Assembly: GCA_965199005.1 (NCBI GenBank)
Contig: CBDAQK010000006.1
Location: 2,046,001 to 2,110,000 of the forward strand
Length of the DNA stretch: 64,000 nucleotides
Direction of reading: 5' to 3'
Origin: LMUY01 sp965199005
GTDB taxonomy: Bacteria > Pseudomonadota > Alphaproteobacteria > Acetobacterales > Acetobacteraceae
In this document: in pieces, positions 50,668 through 60,279 of the stretch
How the letters are laid out: every line of letters begins with the position of its first letter
Position numbering within the stretch: the stretch's first letter is position 1
Notes under the pieces: model-generated
The model's database searches: none
What the model was told of the DNA's origin: nothing
Seen by the model: only the letters and a program-made list of their open reading frames with translations
Made by a program: the position numbers and the translations under genes

Positions 50668-52884
50668 TCAAACCTCCAGCCCGTGCTCCCGCGCCCAGGA
50701 TGCGATTGGCTCGCGCAGGCTGGCCTCTCCCGTCGCGTTGGCCCGCAGGCCATCCAGCACAGAACGGAACGCGATCAGGTCCGCCGACCGCAGGAACGCC
50801 TTGGTTCCCAGCAGGCTGGACGCCGGCATGGAAAGCGAGGTGAGCCCCATGGCCGCCATGGTCAACGCCTCCAGCGGACGGGACGCTGCCTCGCCACAGA
50901 CCGACAGCGACACGCCGGCCGCCTGGGTCTGGGCGTGGACATGGGACAGGATGTCAAGCACGGGTGGCGAGAGCAGATCGTAGCGCCCGGCGAGGGATGG
51001 GCTGCCGCGATCGGCCGCGAAGAGAAACTGCATCAGGTCGTTGGACCCGATGGACAGGAATTGGCAGTCCCGCAGCAAGGCCGGCAATTGCCATAGCAGG
51101 GCCGGCACCTCCAGCATCGTGCCCACCTGCAACCGCGCGGGCGCCGGGCGCACGCGCGCCGCCTCCGCATACAACAAGCCGCGCGCGGCCCGGAATTCGG
51201 CGACCGTCGCAACCATCGGGAACATGATCGACAAGGGCCGGCCTGCCGCCGCCAGCAGCAGCGCACGGATTTGACGGCGCAGCAGAACGGGGCGGTCCAG
51301 TGACACGCGGAGCGAGCGCCACCCCATTGCCGGGTTCTCCTCCTCCTGCGGCGGCGAATCGGGCAGCAGCTTGTCCCCGCCGAGATCCAGGGTGCGGAAC
51401 AACACCGGCCGGTCCCCCGCAGCATCCAAGACCCGGCCGTACAACGCTGCCTGTTCCGCCGTGTCCGCCACGGCGCCGCGCGCCAGCATCGCGATTTCAG
51501 TACGGAACAGCCCAATGCCGGACGCGCCAACCGCGTCAAGCTGTTCCAATTCCAACGCCAACCCCACGTTCAGCATGAGCGAGAATGGGGTGCCGTCGGC
51601 CGTAACGCTCGGTTGTTCCCGCAGGCGGCCATAACCGGCGCGGCGGGCAGCGCGGGCGGAGAGGGCGCGCACATAATTCGCCCGCACCTCGGAGTCGGGC
51701 CGCAGGATCAGTTGGCCTTCGTCGGCGTCCAGCACCGCCTCGTCGCCCGGCTGCACCGCTTCCAGCAGGCCGCGAACGCCGCCAAGCGACGGCAGCCCCA
51801 GCGCGCGCGCCAGGATCGCCGCGTGGCCAGAGGAACTCGCCTCCTCGATCACCACCCCGGCAATGCCGCAGGCATGCCATTGCAGCAATTGGGCGGGACC
51901 AAGCCGCCGCACCATCAGGATCGTGCCCGGCGGCACTGGCCCCGGGGCCGCCGCACCATCCAGCGCGTGCAGCAGCCGGGCGGCCAAATCCTCGATGTCG
52001 GCCAGCCGCTCGCGCAGATAGGGGTCGGTGATCCGACGCATCCGGTCGCGCAAATCACCCGCCACGCGCACCACCGCGGCCTCGGCGGTCAGGCCGCTGG
52101 TGATGGCCTCCCCAACGCGTTTGACCCAGCCGTCGTCGGCCGCCACCAGCCGGGTCGCTTCCAGAACCTCGCGCGACTCGTCGCCGTCCGGCATGCCCTG
52201 CTCGATCAGCGAATCGAGGTCTCGCCGCATGGCGGCCAGCGCCCGCTGCAGCCGGACCTGCTCCGCGTCAGAGTCCTTCGACAGGAAATGCTTGGGCCCG
52301 GCGCTCAAGCCACCGCTCAGCAGCGGCCCGATCGCCAGGCCAGGTGCCAGCGAGACGGCCTCGAACAGCCGGGGCAGCGTTGCGCTCAGCGCGTCCTCGG
52401 ACACGGTGGCGGCGCCGGCAGCGGCCAGCGCTTCCGCCAGCAGCATGGCGACCGTCTCCACCACGTCCACCTCGTCGACGCCATAGCGCCGGGGCGAGCG
52501 GTTCTGCACCGCGATCACCCCCATGATATGCCCAGCCCGCCGCACGGGGACCGCCAGCAGCGAGGCGAATTTCTCCTCCCCCGTCTCAGGCCGGTAGGCA
52601 AAGGCGGGATGATTTTGCGCGTCGGCCAGGTTCTGGACCTTGCCAGTGGCCGCGGAGATGCCGACGATCCCCTCGCCCATCCGCAAATGCGTCCGCCCGA
52701 CCGCATCGGGCCGCAAACCGTACGTCGCGATCAGCTCCAGCATGTCGCCGGCACGCAGGACGTAGAGCGAGCACACCTCCGCCACCATCTCGGCGGCGAC
52801 CAGGCGCACCACATCAGCCAGCGGAGCGGCGCCCGATCCCATCATATCGCGCAGGCGAGTGAGCAGCCGCCGCGTGCCCGCCAC
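50668..52884 (-). CDS. ptsP: Phosphoenolpyruvate-protein phosphotransferase of the nitrogen PTS (GAF domain)
   Basis: About 738 residues. An N-terminal GAF domain (residues about 20-150, SLYVLRAGDMLELIATYGL) is followed by an EI N-domain with the phospho-His in EEASSSGHAAILARALGLP and a PEP-binding barrel (GIGLFRTEIAMLAR, TLDLGGDKLLPDS, IGSNDLMQFLFAADRG). It passes phosphate to NPr/EIIA-Ntr; those partners are not in the window. A GTG at 52884, one base after the upstream stop, is preferred; an ATG at 52932 would overlap that gene by 47 bp. Confidence 0.9.
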   Translation of the reverse strand: MAGTRRLLTRLRDMMGSGAAPLADVVRLVAAEMVAEVCSLYVLRAGDMLELIATYGLRPDAVGRTHLRMGEGIVGISAATGKVQNLADAQNHPAFAYRPETGEEKFASLLAVPVRRAGHIMGVIAVQNRSPRRYGVDEVDVVETVAMLLAEALAAAGAATVSEDALSATLPRLFEAVSLAPGLAIGPLLSGGLSAGPKHFLSKDSDAEQVRLQRALAAMRRDLDSLIEQGMPDGDESREVLEATRLVAADDGWVKRVGEAITSGLTAEAAVVRVAGDLRDRMRRITDPYLRERLADIEDLAARLLHALDGAAAPGPVPPGTILMVRRLGPAQLLQWHACGIAGVVIEEASSSGHAAILARALGLPSLGGVRGLLEAVQPGDEAVLDADEGQLILRPDSEVRANYVRALSARAARRAGYGRLREQPSVTADGTPFSLMLNVGLALELEQLDAVGASGIGLFRTEIAMLARGAVADTAEQAALYGRVLDAAGDRPVLFRTLDLGGDKLLPDSPPQEEENPAMGWRSLRVSLDRPVLLRRQIRALLLAAAGRPLSIMFPMVATVAEFRAARGLLYAEAARVRPAPARLQVGTMLEVPALLWQLPALLRDCQFLSIGSNDLMQFLFAADRGSPSLAGRYDLLSPPVLDILSHVHAQTQAAGVSLSVCGEAASRPLEALTMAAMGLTSLSMPASSLLGTKAFLRSADLIAFRSVLDGLRANATGEASLREPIASWAREHGLEV

Positions 52885-52885
52885 G

Positions 52886-53956
52886 CTAGTAGACCGGGTG
52901 GTAGGCGAACTGTCCGCGCAGGGCCAAGGCATTGGCGGCTTGCAACACCAGTTCCTCGATGATCTCGGCGACCGGCTGCTCCTGGACCACCATCCCGACC
53001 GACTGCCCCATCATGACCGAGCCGTGTTCCACATCGCCATCGATCACGGCCCGGCGCAGCGCCCCGGCCCAGAAATGCTCGATCTCCAACTGGGCCGCCT
53101 CGCGGCTCAGCTCCCCGGCCTCCATCCGGCGCACCGTGTCCGCCTGGTGGCGCAGAAACCGTTTGGTGCCGTCATTGGCCAAGCCGCGCACCGGGATGAC
53201 CGGAAAGCGCTCGTCCAACTGGATGGAGATCGTCGCGTCCCGCGCCCGGGCATGCACGAAGGCGTGCTTGAACCGGGGATGGGCGATGGATTCACGCGAT
53301 GCGGCGAACATGGTGCCGAGTTGGGCCCCCGCCGCCCCCATCTCAAGATAGGCCAAGATCGCCTCGCCACGCCCGAGGCCGCCTGCCACGAAGATCGGCA
53401 CGTCGCGGACATGCGGCAGGATTTCCTGCGCCAGCACCGTCAGCGACACCGGGCCGATATGGCCGCCGGCTTCCGACCCCTCGATGATGAGCGCATCCGC
53501 CCCGCTGCGGATCAGGCGGCGGGCGAGGACGAGCGCCGGGGAGAAGCAGATCAGCCGTATGCCGCCGTCCTTCACCGCCCGAACCGCGGTCGCCGACGGC
53601 ACGCCGCCAGCCAGCACCACATGCCCGACCCCCGCCTCGACGCACACCCGGATCAACGCCGGGAGCGCCGGGTGCATCGTGATCAGATTGACGCCGAATG
53701 GTGCGCGGGTGCGCGCCTGGGTGGCCGCAATCTCCGCCGCCAACTCGTCCGGCCCCATCGAGCCGCACGCGATCACCCCGAAACCACCGGCATTCGAGAT
53801 CGCGGCGACGAGGTTGCGCTCGCTCACCCAGCTCATGGCGCCGCCCAGTACCGCGACGCGGCTGCCTAGGAAGCTGGTGCCTGCCGCCCACAACCGGTCG
53901 AGCTCCGCCCGGGCGCGGAGCAGGTTTGCATCAGGCGGCGAGATATCAGGTGGCAT
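52886..53956 (-). CDS. Nitronate monooxygenase family protein (2-nitropropane dioxygenase-like)
   Basis: A 356-residue FMN barrel enzyme. It has LGGAMSWVSERNLVAAISNA, FGVNLITMHP and the phosphate site GGLGRGEAILAYL. The catalytic His lies in EGSEAGGHIGPVSLTV. Such enzymes oxidise nitronates, and some are enoyl-ACP reductase (FabK-like). The ATG overlaps the lysC stop by 11 bp, and ptsP follows directly. The three genes are probably cotranscribed, but no metabolic link is evident. Confidence 0.9.
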   Translation of the reverse strand: MPPDISPPDANLLRARAELDRLWAAGTSFLGSRVAVLGGAMSWVSERNLVAAISNAGGFGVIACGSMGPDELAAEIAATQARTRAPFGVNLITMHPALPALIRVCVEAGVGHVVLAGGVPSATAVRAVKDGGIRLICFSPALVLARRLIRSGADALIIEGSEAGGHIGPVSLTVLAQEILPHVRDVPIFVAGGLGRGEAILAYLEMGAAGAQLGTMFAASRESIAHPRFKHAFVHARARDATISIQLDERFPVIPVRGLANDGTKRFLRHQADTVRRMEAGELSREAAQLEIEHFWAGALRRAVIDGDVEHGSVMMGQSVGMVVQEQPVAEIIEELVLQAANALALRGQFAYHPVY

Positions 53957-55178
53957 CTAAGCCATAAGCGGTGTGCAGGGCACGCACCGCCAGCTCGGTG
54001 TATTCAGCGCCGACCAGGACCGACACCTTGATTTCGCTGGTTGAGATCACCTGGATGTTGATCCCCTTTTCTGCCAACGTCCGGAACATCGTATTGGCGA
54101 CGCCCACATGCGACCGCATGCCAACCCCGACGACGCTGATTTTCGCGACATCGGCATCGGTCAGGATTTCCGCGTATTGGATCGTCGCCATCGTCGCGGC
54201 GAGGGTCTTCTGGGCGAGGGTGAGGTCTGCCCGGCCGACCGTGAAGGTCATATCCGTCGTGCCATCCGCGGACATGTTCTGCACGATCATGTCGACGTTC
54301 ACGTTCGCCTCGCTCAGCGGGCCGAAAATCGCCGCGGCAATGCCGGGACGGTCGGGCACGCGACGCACGGTGATCTTGGCCTCATCCCGCGAATAGGCGA
54401 TTCCTGATACAATTTCTTGTTCCACGATTTCGACCTCGTCCACTACCAGGGAGCCACCCGTGCCTTCCTCCGGCGCGTCCTTGAACGAGGACAGCACCTG
54501 GACCCGCACGTTCTCCTTCATCGCCAGCTCCACGCTGCGCGTCTGCAACACGCGGGCGCCGACTGAGGCGAGCTCCAGCATCTCCTCATAGGCGATCTTA
54601 TCGAGCTTGCGGGCCCTGGCAACGATTCGCGGATCGGTCGTGTAAATACCGTCGACATCCGTGTAGATATCACACCGGTCTGCCTTCAGCGCCGCCGCCA
54701 AGGCAACGGCGGAGGTGTCGGACCCGCCGCGCCCCAGCGTGGTCACCCGGTTGTCGGGCCCGATCCCCTGAAAGCCCGCCACAACCGGCACTTGCCCGGT
54801 CGCCATGCGGGCCAGCAGCATCGCCCCGTCGATCCGGTCGATCCGCGCCTTGCCGTGGGCGCCATCCGTATGCAGGGGGATTTGCCAACCAGCCCACGAG
54901 CGGGCGTCGACGCCGATCTCCTGCAGCGCGATCGCCGTCAAGCCGCTGGTGACCTGCTCGCCCGTCGCGACCACGGCGTCGTATTCCCGCGCATCGTGCA
55001 GGGGCGCCAGGGCCTGGCACCAGGCCACGAGTTGGTTGGTCACGCCCGACATTGCGGAGACGACCACCGCCACCTCGTGCCCGGCATCCACTTGCCGCTT
55101 CACCCGGCGCGCCACATTGTGAATGCGGTCTAGGTCGGCCACCGACGTGCCGCCGAACTTCATCACGATACGCGCCAT
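53946..55178 (-). CDS. lysC: Aspartate kinase
   Basis: A 410-residue enzyme that phosphorylates aspartate at the entry to lysine, threonine and methionine synthesis. It begins MARIVMKFGGTSVADL (kinase phosphate site), then TLGRGGSDTSAVALAAALK and DGIYTTDPRIV. Two C-terminal ACT domains (RRVPDRPGIAAAIFGPLSEA and VGVGMRSHVGVANTMF) suggest feedback control by lysine or threonine. The ATG at 55178 is used; the frame stays open upstream only by chance, opposite ubiG. Confidence 0.95.
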   Translation of the reverse strand: MARIVMKFGGTSVADLDRIHNVARRVKRQVDAGHEVAVVVSAMSGVTNQLVAWCQALAPLHDAREYDAVVATGEQVTSGLTAIALQEIGVDARSWAGWQIPLHTDGAHGKARIDRIDGAMLLARMATGQVPVVAGFQGIGPDNRVTTLGRGGSDTSAVALAAALKADRCDIYTDVDGIYTTDPRIVARARKLDKIAYEEMLELASVGARVLQTRSVELAMKENVRVQVLSSFKDAPEEGTGGSLVVDEVEIVEQEIVSGIAYSRDEAKITVRRVPDRPGIAAAIFGPLSEANVNVDMIVQNMSADGTTDMTFTVGRADLTLAQKTLAATMATIQYAEILTDADVAKISVVGVGMRSHVGVANTMFRTLAEKGINIQVISTSEIKVSVLVGAEYTELAVRALHTAYGLDAT

Positions 55179-55271
55179 GTCGCTGCCCCAGGCCGTCCAA
55201 ACGGGGCCAAGCCCGCCCCTTGGTCCCCAAGGCCGGTTGCAGCCCTGGTCAAGCGCGTTCACATACCGGCC

Positions 55272-56003
55272 ATGGCAAGCATGGACAACCTCGAAGACGT
55301 GCAGGGCAGCTTCCCAGGGCGCAATGCGGCATCTGCGGCAGAAATCGCCAGGTTCGATGCGTTGGCGGCGGAGTGGTGGGACCCTACCGGCCCCATGCGC
55401 CCGCTGCACGCCATGAACCCGTTGCGGATCGGGTGGATCACGCGTCGTTTGCCAAGCCCCGGGGCGCTCCTGGACGTTGGGTGCGGTGCCGGTCTGGCGG
55501 CAGAGGCACTCGCACGGCAGGGCCACAGCGTGCTTGGGGTCGACGCGGCCCCCCGCGTGCTGGCGGCGGCCAAGGCCCATGCCCCGGCGGGTCTGCCGGT
55601 GGAGTACCGGCTGGCCTCCACTGCCGACCTTGTTGCGGAGAAGCGGCGTTTTCCCGCCATCACGGCGCTGGAAGTGATCGAGCACGTGCCGGACGCCGCC
55701 GCGTTCTTGCAGGATTTGGCGGCTCTGCTGGCGCCTGGCGGCCAGCTTTTCGTGTCCACCCTCAACCGTACCCCCCAATCGCTCGTGCTGGCGAAATGGG
55801 GCGCGGAATATGTGCTGCGGGTCCTGCCCCGGGGCACCCATGACTGGCGGCGCTTCATCACCCCGGCGGAGCTGGCGAGGCTTGCCCGCGTTGCAGGCCT
55901 GCGCATGACCGACAGTGCCGGGATGAGCTTTGACCCGTTCCGCCAGCGTTGGATGATCAGCCGCAACCTATCGGTGAACTACATCGCCGCCTTCGCCCGC
56001 TGA
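55272..56003 (+). CDS. ubiG: Ubiquinone biosynthesis O-methyltransferase
   Basis: A 243-residue SAM enzyme for two O-methylations of the ubiquinone ring. It carries ARFDALAAEWWDPTGPMRPL, a UbiG signature, then the SAM motif LLDVGCGAGLAAEAL and the GTHDWRRFITPAEL region. An ATG at 55281 could also be the start. It is divergent from lysC, and ends 5 bp before the convergent DUF1178 gene. Confidence 0.95.
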   Translation: MASMDNLEDVQGSFPGRNAASAAEIARFDALAAEWWDPTGPMRPLHAMNPLRIGWITRRLPSPGALLDVGCGAGLAAEALARQGHSVLGVDAAPRVLAAAKAHAPAGLPVEYRLASTADLVAEKRRFPAITALEVIEHVPDAAAFLQDLAALLAPGGQLFVSTLNRTPQSLVLAKWGAEYVLRVLPRGTHDWRRFITPAELARLARVAGLRMTDSAGMSFDPFRQRWMISRNLSVNYIAAFAR

Positions 56004-56008
56004 CGGAC

Positions 56009-56479
56009 TCACCCGTCCGCCCTGGGTACCCAAGGGATTTGCGCGACCTGGATCCCGTCATCGGCAAGGCGTTCGGCCTCCTCCGGCGTGGCCTCGCCGT
56101 AAATTCCCCGGGTCGCGCTCTCACCGTTGTGGATCTTCCGGGCCTCCTCGGCAAAGCTCGGCCCAACATAGTCGCAGCGCTTCTCCACCTCGGCCCGCAT
56201 GCGCTGCAGCATCGCCCGCAATCCATCCGGTAGCTGCCCGCCCGCAACGGTCGAGGCAGCCGGTTCTGGCGCGGCGGGCGGCGGGGCAGCCTCGACCTGA
56301 GCCGGAGCCGCGTGCTTCTTCCCAAGCGCCGGCGCCATCAGGGCACGGCGGACATCGGCCGCGCCGCAGACTGGGCAGGACAACAAACCGCTCTTGGCCT
56401 GCAGGTCGAATGCGCGACTATCGCGGAACCAGCCATCGAAGGCGTGGTCGCTGGCACAGCATAATTGATAATGGATCAT
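56009..56479 (-). CDS. DUF1178 family protein
   Basis: A 156-residue protein. The N-terminus MIHYQLCCASDHAFDGWFRD is followed by a zinc-finger-like CPVCG pair (residues about 35-38), a low-complexity Ala/Pro linker, and the conserved C-terminal NGESATRGIYGEATPEEAE. It is a conserved alphaproteobacterial and betaproteobacterial family of unknown function, probably a metal-binding accessory protein. Its ATG overlaps the grxC stop by one base (TGATG). Confidence 0.93.
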   Translation of the reverse strand: MIHYQLCCASDHAFDGWFRDSRAFDLQAKSGLLSCPVCGAADVRRALMAPALGKKHAAPAQVEAAPPPAAPEPAASTVAGGQLPDGLRAMLQRMRAEVEKRCDYVGPSFAEEARKIHNGESATRGIYGEATPEEAERLADDGIQVAQIPWVPRADG

Positions 56480-56736
56480 CAGGCGGCCAGCATCTCGTCC
56501 AGCTTCCCTGCGCGCTCCAGCGCCATCAAATCGTCACAACCCCCGACATGGGCACCCCCAATGAAAACCTGCGGCACCGTCGTACGCCCGCCGGACCGTT
56601 GGATCGAACTCGCCCGCTCCGCCGAGCCGTGCGGTGCATGGATTTCCTCGAACGCCGCGCCCTTGTTCGTCAATAAGTTGAGCACCCGCGAGCAGTAGGG
56701 ACACCAAGACTGGGTGTAGACCTCAATACGCGGCAA
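56479..56736 (-). CDS. grxC: Glutaredoxin 3
   Basis: An 85-residue thioredoxin-fold protein with the dithiol active site CPYC (Cys12 and Cys15), the cis-proline in TTVPQVFIGG and the glutathione-binding GGCDDLMALE. It reduces protein-glutathione mixed disulfides in the cytoplasm. It is followed by DUF1178 with a one-base overlap and preceded by comF after a 54-bp gap. Confidence 0.95.
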   Translation of the reverse strand: MPRIEVYTQSWCPYCSRVLNLLTNKGAAFEEIHAPHGSAERASSIQRSGGRTTVPQVFIGGAHVGGCDDLMALERAGKLDEMLAA

Positions 56737-56790
56737 GGCGGCTCACTCCTCATTGACAACCCCGATCTATCCAATGGCGTCGCACGAGTA

Positions 56791-57579
56791 TTAAGACAAG
56801 ACGTCATCGAACATCGCGCGTGCTCCCACCAGCAGATCGACCCGCGTTGCTCCCCCAGCCAGCAGGGCGAGCGTGCACGCGGACGCGGTTGCCCCGGTGG
56901 TCAGCACATCATCCACCAACAGCACGCGGCGTCCCGCAATAGCCGCCTCCCGGCCCGGCCGGATCGCGAAGGCGCCGGCCACGATCTGCGCCCGCTCCCG
57001 CCGGGTCTTGCCGACCAACGACACCGTGGACCGCGTCCTCACCAAAGCATCCACCAGTAAAGACCGGCTCCCCATGCGCGCCACCGCCCGGGCCAGCAAG
57101 GCAGATTGGTTGTAGCGCCGGGTCAGCAGGCGCCGCCGGTGCAGCGGTACGGGCACGACCCAATCCGCCTCGCGCAACAGCGTGGCACCGACCCGCGCCA
57201 TATGGGTCGCCAAAGCCGACGCCAACTCCACCCGGTCGCCATGCTTGAGCGGCAGGATAATGCGGCGCGCCTGGGCATCGTACCGAAGCGCCGCGCGGCC
57301 CTGGCGCCAAGGCGGCGGGTACTGGGTGCAAGCGTCGCAGACATTGGCGAGTCCGCCTTGCCCGGCGTGACGGAACGGCATTCCGCACCGCACGCAACAT
57401 GGCTCCGTCACGAATTCGGTGGCGCGGAAGCATGTGGTGCAGAGCTGGCCGGGCGCTGCCACCCCCATGTCGCAGGTGAGGCAGCGGGGCGGCAGCACAA
57501 CATCCAGCGTCGAACGCAGGGCGTGCACCGCCAGTGCACGACCCATTCCAACCGCATCCGCAAACCCACGCATGCCCAA
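56791..57579 (-). CDS. ComF family protein with double zinc ribbon and PRTase domain
   Basis: A 262-residue protein. The N-terminal zinc-ribbon part has PPRCLTCDMGVAAPGQLCTTC, then PCCVRCGMPF and NVCDACTQ. The phosphoribosyltransferase domain ends with the PRPP loop VLLVDDVLTTGATASACT. ComF proteins help single-stranded DNA enter the cell during transformation in some bacteria and may have other roles. The gene runs into grxC-DUF1178 and is divergent from the methyltransferase gene. Confidence 0.9.
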   Translation of the reverse strand: MGMRGFADAVGMGRALAVHALRSTLDVVLPPRCLTCDMGVAAPGQLCTTCFRATEFVTEPCCVRCGMPFRHAGQGGLANVCDACTQYPPPWRQGRAALRYDAQARRIILPLKHGDRVELASALATHMARVGATLLREADWVVPVPLHRRRLLTRRYNQSALLARAVARMGSRSLLVDALVRTRSTVSLVGKTRRERAQIVAGAFAIRPGREAAIAGRRVLLVDDVLTTGATASACTLALLAGGATRVDLLVGARAMFDDVLS

Positions 57580-57648
57580 TGGTTACGCGGCCAGACTGGT
57601 GGGCGTCCACTTGGCAGTTCGGACCGGCATCCATACACCTCACCCGGT

Positions 57649-58488
57649 ATGACCGACCTGGTGTTCGACCGCAGCGCCGTCCGCCTGCATCACGACCGCG
57701 CAGCCCGCACGGTGGCGCAGGTTGCGCCCGTTCTGGCGGAGGTGGCCGACCGGCTACTGGACCGGCTGGACGATATCACACGCAAATTCACCTACGCCCT
57801 CGATTTGGGCGGACGCGGAGTCGTGGCGCCGCGCCTGCGCGCCCGTGGCATCGAAACGGTCAGCTGCGAACTCTCTCCGGCGATGGCTCGGACGCATGGC
57901 GCCATCGCCGGGGATGCCGAATATCTACCCTTCGCGCGCGCCAGTTTTGACCTGGTTGTTGCCAATCTGTCGCTGCACGCGGTCAACGACCTGCCGGGGG
58001 CCCTCATCCAACTCCGCCTGGCACTACAGCCGGACGGCCTGTTGCTGGCCAGCATGCCAGCCCTCGGGACGCTGGACGAACTGCGCTCGGCCCTGACAGA
58101 GGCGGAGGCGGCCCTGACCGGTGGCGCCAGCCCAAGGATTGCGCCGTTCGCCGGGCTGCCGGACTGCGCCGCCCTATTGCAGCGGGCGGGATACCGGCTT
58201 CCCGTCGTGGATGGCGATACGCTCACCCTGCTCTACGCCGACCCGCTTGCCCTGTTGCACGAGTTGCGGTGGGCAGGCGAGTCGAATGCCGTGGTGCTGC
58301 GGGACCGGCGGCCAGCTCCGCGCGCCTTGTTCCCCATGGCCTTGGCCGCGCTCCCCACCCAAGATGGCCGCGCCGTCGCAACGCTGCGGCTGGCGATGAT
58401 GACCGGCTGGGCCCCCGGTCCCGGCCAGCCGGAGCCCGCGCCGCGCGGCAGCGGCACGACGAGCCTGACGGATGCGCTCCGGTCGTGA
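57649..58488 (+). CDS. SAM-dependent methyltransferase, NDUFAF5/BioC-like
   Basis: A 279-residue protein. The sequence FDRSAVRLHHDRAART at the N-terminus and YALDLGGRGVVAPRL as a modified SAM loop (Gly-rich GGRG in place of the usual GxGxG) are followed by FDLVVANLSLHAVNDLPGAL. This matches alphaproteobacterial homologues of mitochondrial complex I assembly factor NDUFAF5, placed beside comF and grxC. NDUFAF5 hydroxylates an arginine in a complex I subunit rather than methylating, so the catalysed reaction is open. The ATG at 57649 is used. Confidence 0.85.
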   Translation: MTDLVFDRSAVRLHHDRAARTVAQVAPVLAEVADRLLDRLDDITRKFTYALDLGGRGVVAPRLRARGIETVSCELSPAMARTHGAIAGDAEYLPFARASFDLVVANLSLHAVNDLPGALIQLRLALQPDGLLLASMPALGTLDELRSALTEAEAALTGGASPRIAPFAGLPDCAALLQRAGYRLPVVDGDTLTLLYADPLALLHELRWAGESNAVVLRDRRPAPRALFPMALAALPTQDGRAVATLRLAMMTGWAPGPGQPEPAPRGSGTTSLTDALRS

Positions 58489-58495
58489 CGCGTGC

Positions 58496-60199
58496 TCAGG
58501 CGGCGATCCTCTGATCACGCGCCAGGGCCCGCAACGCGCCGGCGACCTGCCCGACCAAAGCTGGCCAATCCCCCAAGGATGGCTGCCGGAAAATGCGCAT
58601 GGTCGGATACCAAGGCGAATCGTCCCGCCCCTCCAACCACCGCCAGCAGCCGTCGAACCGCGATAGCATCCAGACGGGCATCCCGAGGCCGCCGGCCAAG
58701 TGAACCATCGAGGTGTCGACGCTGATCAGGAGGTCCACCCCGGCAAGCCGCGCGGCCGTGTCGGCGAAATCCGCCACACCCTCCATGCCATCGATCAAGG
58801 GCCGGCCGAAGCCAGCAAGCTCTTGCCGCGCCTGCCCCAGTTGGAAGCTGACGAATGTCACCCCTTCGACATCGAACAGGCTGGCGAAAGACTGCAGCGT
58901 GGTGGAGCGGCGCCGGTCGATCAGGTTCGAGGAGAGTTCGTGCGGCCGGGGATCGCCTGCCCATACCAGGCCGGCGACCAATCCGGCGGGTCCGGCGCGG
59001 CGGCGTAGCGGGGCACCCCGCCGGGCGCTCTCCTCCTGTGGCACGAACAGATACGGCCGGGCCGGGATGCCCCCGAGCCGCAGGGAGCAAACGCGCGGCA
59101 GGCTTGCCAACGGGCAATGCAGGTCGACCGGCGGCAATGCCTCGCCACAGGCAATCACCTCCGTTACGCCGTCGATGCAACGCAGCAGGCGAACCAGGGC
59201 TCGCGGCACCTCCAGGATGACGCGGCCGCCGCGGGCCGCGACGAGTGGCACCAGCCGCACGAATTGCAGCGTGTCGCCGAACCCCTGCTCGGCATGCAGC
59301 AGGATGGTGCGGCCGTCGATCGGCTCACCTTGCCAGGCGGGAACCACCAACTCGGGCCGGGGCGTCTGGCAATCGCGCCAGCGCCATTCGTACTCGGCCC
59401 AGCCGCGCTCGAAATCGCCACTCTTCAGCAGCGCCAGGGCGTGGCCGAAATGCGCCCGGGCATACCCCGGCCGCAAGGCGATGGCCCGTTCGGCAGGCCC
59501 GATCGCCTCGGCGCTGCGGTTGAGGTTGAGCAAGGCGTGGGAAAGGTTGTTCTGCGCCTCGGCAGAACCCGGATCCAGCGCCACGGCCTGCTCCGCGGCC
59601 TGCCACGCTTCGTCAAACCGCCCCAAATTGGCGAGCGCGGAGCTCAGATCGGTGTAGCGGCTTGCCTGGTCGGCACCAGGACCCAGCCCGGCCTGGAAGG
59701 CGTCGATGGCGAGGCTGAACTGCCCCAGCGCGTGCAGCACCCGGCCGTGATGGTGGTGCGCGTCGGCGTGGCCCGGGTCCAGCGCAATCGCTGCGAGGTA
59801 GAGCCGGGCTGCCTTGTCGTAGCTGTGCAGCTTCTCCAGCATCAGGCCGACGGCGAAATGCACGCCGGCGATTTGCGGCAGATGCTCGATGGCGATGTCG
59901 AGCTGCTCCAGCGCCTCATTCTGGCGGCCGAGCTGCTCCAGGCACAAAGACAGCCAAATCCGGGAATCCGACCGCGGCTGCAGCGCGACCGCCCGTTGCA
60001 GTGCCGCCAGACCCGAGGCTGGCTGGGCCATGAAGAGGGCGATCTTCCCTGCCAACGCGAGCGCCTGCGCATGGTCGGGCTCCAGCCGAAGAATGGCGCT
60101 GACCCGGGCCAACGCCGGGTGAAGCGCCAGGCTGGCGAGTTCCGCCGTCGCCAACGCGAGTTCGGCATCGAGATCCAGCAGACTGGGGTGGGCATTCAT
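58496..60199 (-). CDS. TPR-repeat protein with GT9-like glycosyltransferase domain
   Basis: A 567-residue protein. Residues 1 to about 270 are TPR units (for example HAQALALAGKIALFMAQPA, ALEQLDIAIEHLPQIAGVHF, HADAHHHHGRVLHALGQFS). The rest resembles heptosyltransferase-like GT9 folds, with ILLHAEQGFGDTLQFVRL, RGGRVILEVPRALV and LAGVDLLISVDTSMVHLAG. Such architectures occur in surface-polysaccharide or flagellin glycosylation. It is convergent with the methyltransferase gene, with 7 bp between. Confidence 0.88.
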   Translation of the reverse strand: MNAHPSLLDLDAELALATAELASLALHPALARVSAILRLEPDHAQALALAGKIALFMAQPASGLAALQRAVALQPRSDSRIWLSLCLEQLGRQNEALEQLDIAIEHLPQIAGVHFAVGLMLEKLHSYDKAARLYLAAIALDPGHADAHHHHGRVLHALGQFSLAIDAFQAGLGPGADQASRYTDLSSALANLGRFDEAWQAAEQAVALDPGSAEAQNNLSHALLNLNRSAEAIGPAERAIALRPGYARAHFGHALALLKSGDFERGWAEYEWRWRDCQTPRPELVVPAWQGEPIDGRTILLHAEQGFGDTLQFVRLVPLVAARGGRVILEVPRALVRLLRCIDGVTEVIACGEALPPVDLHCPLASLPRVCSLRLGGIPARPYLFVPQEESARRGAPLRRRAGPAGLVAGLVWAGDPRPHELSSNLIDRRRSTTLQSFASLFDVEGVTFVSFQLGQARQELAGFGRPLIDGMEGVADFADTAARLAGVDLLISVDTSMVHLAGGLGMPVWMLSRFDGCWRWLEGRDDSPWYPTMRIFRQPSLGDWPALVGQVAGALRALARDQRIAA

Positions 60200-60279
60200 G
60201 GCAAGGCTCCCGCCGCCCGAAGGTCCCCGACAGTTCCGCAGAAAGCCTAACGGGCGCTTAAGCCCCGCAATCTCGTGCG

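Noticed and set aside
51613..52962. Long plus-strand open frame opposite ptsP
   Set aside because: Antisense shadow; the PtsP motifs on the minus strand explain the sequence.
60252..60266. Possible terminator GGGCGCTTAAGCCCC after moaA
   Set aside because: The stem is only about four pairs and no T-run follows on the minus strand.
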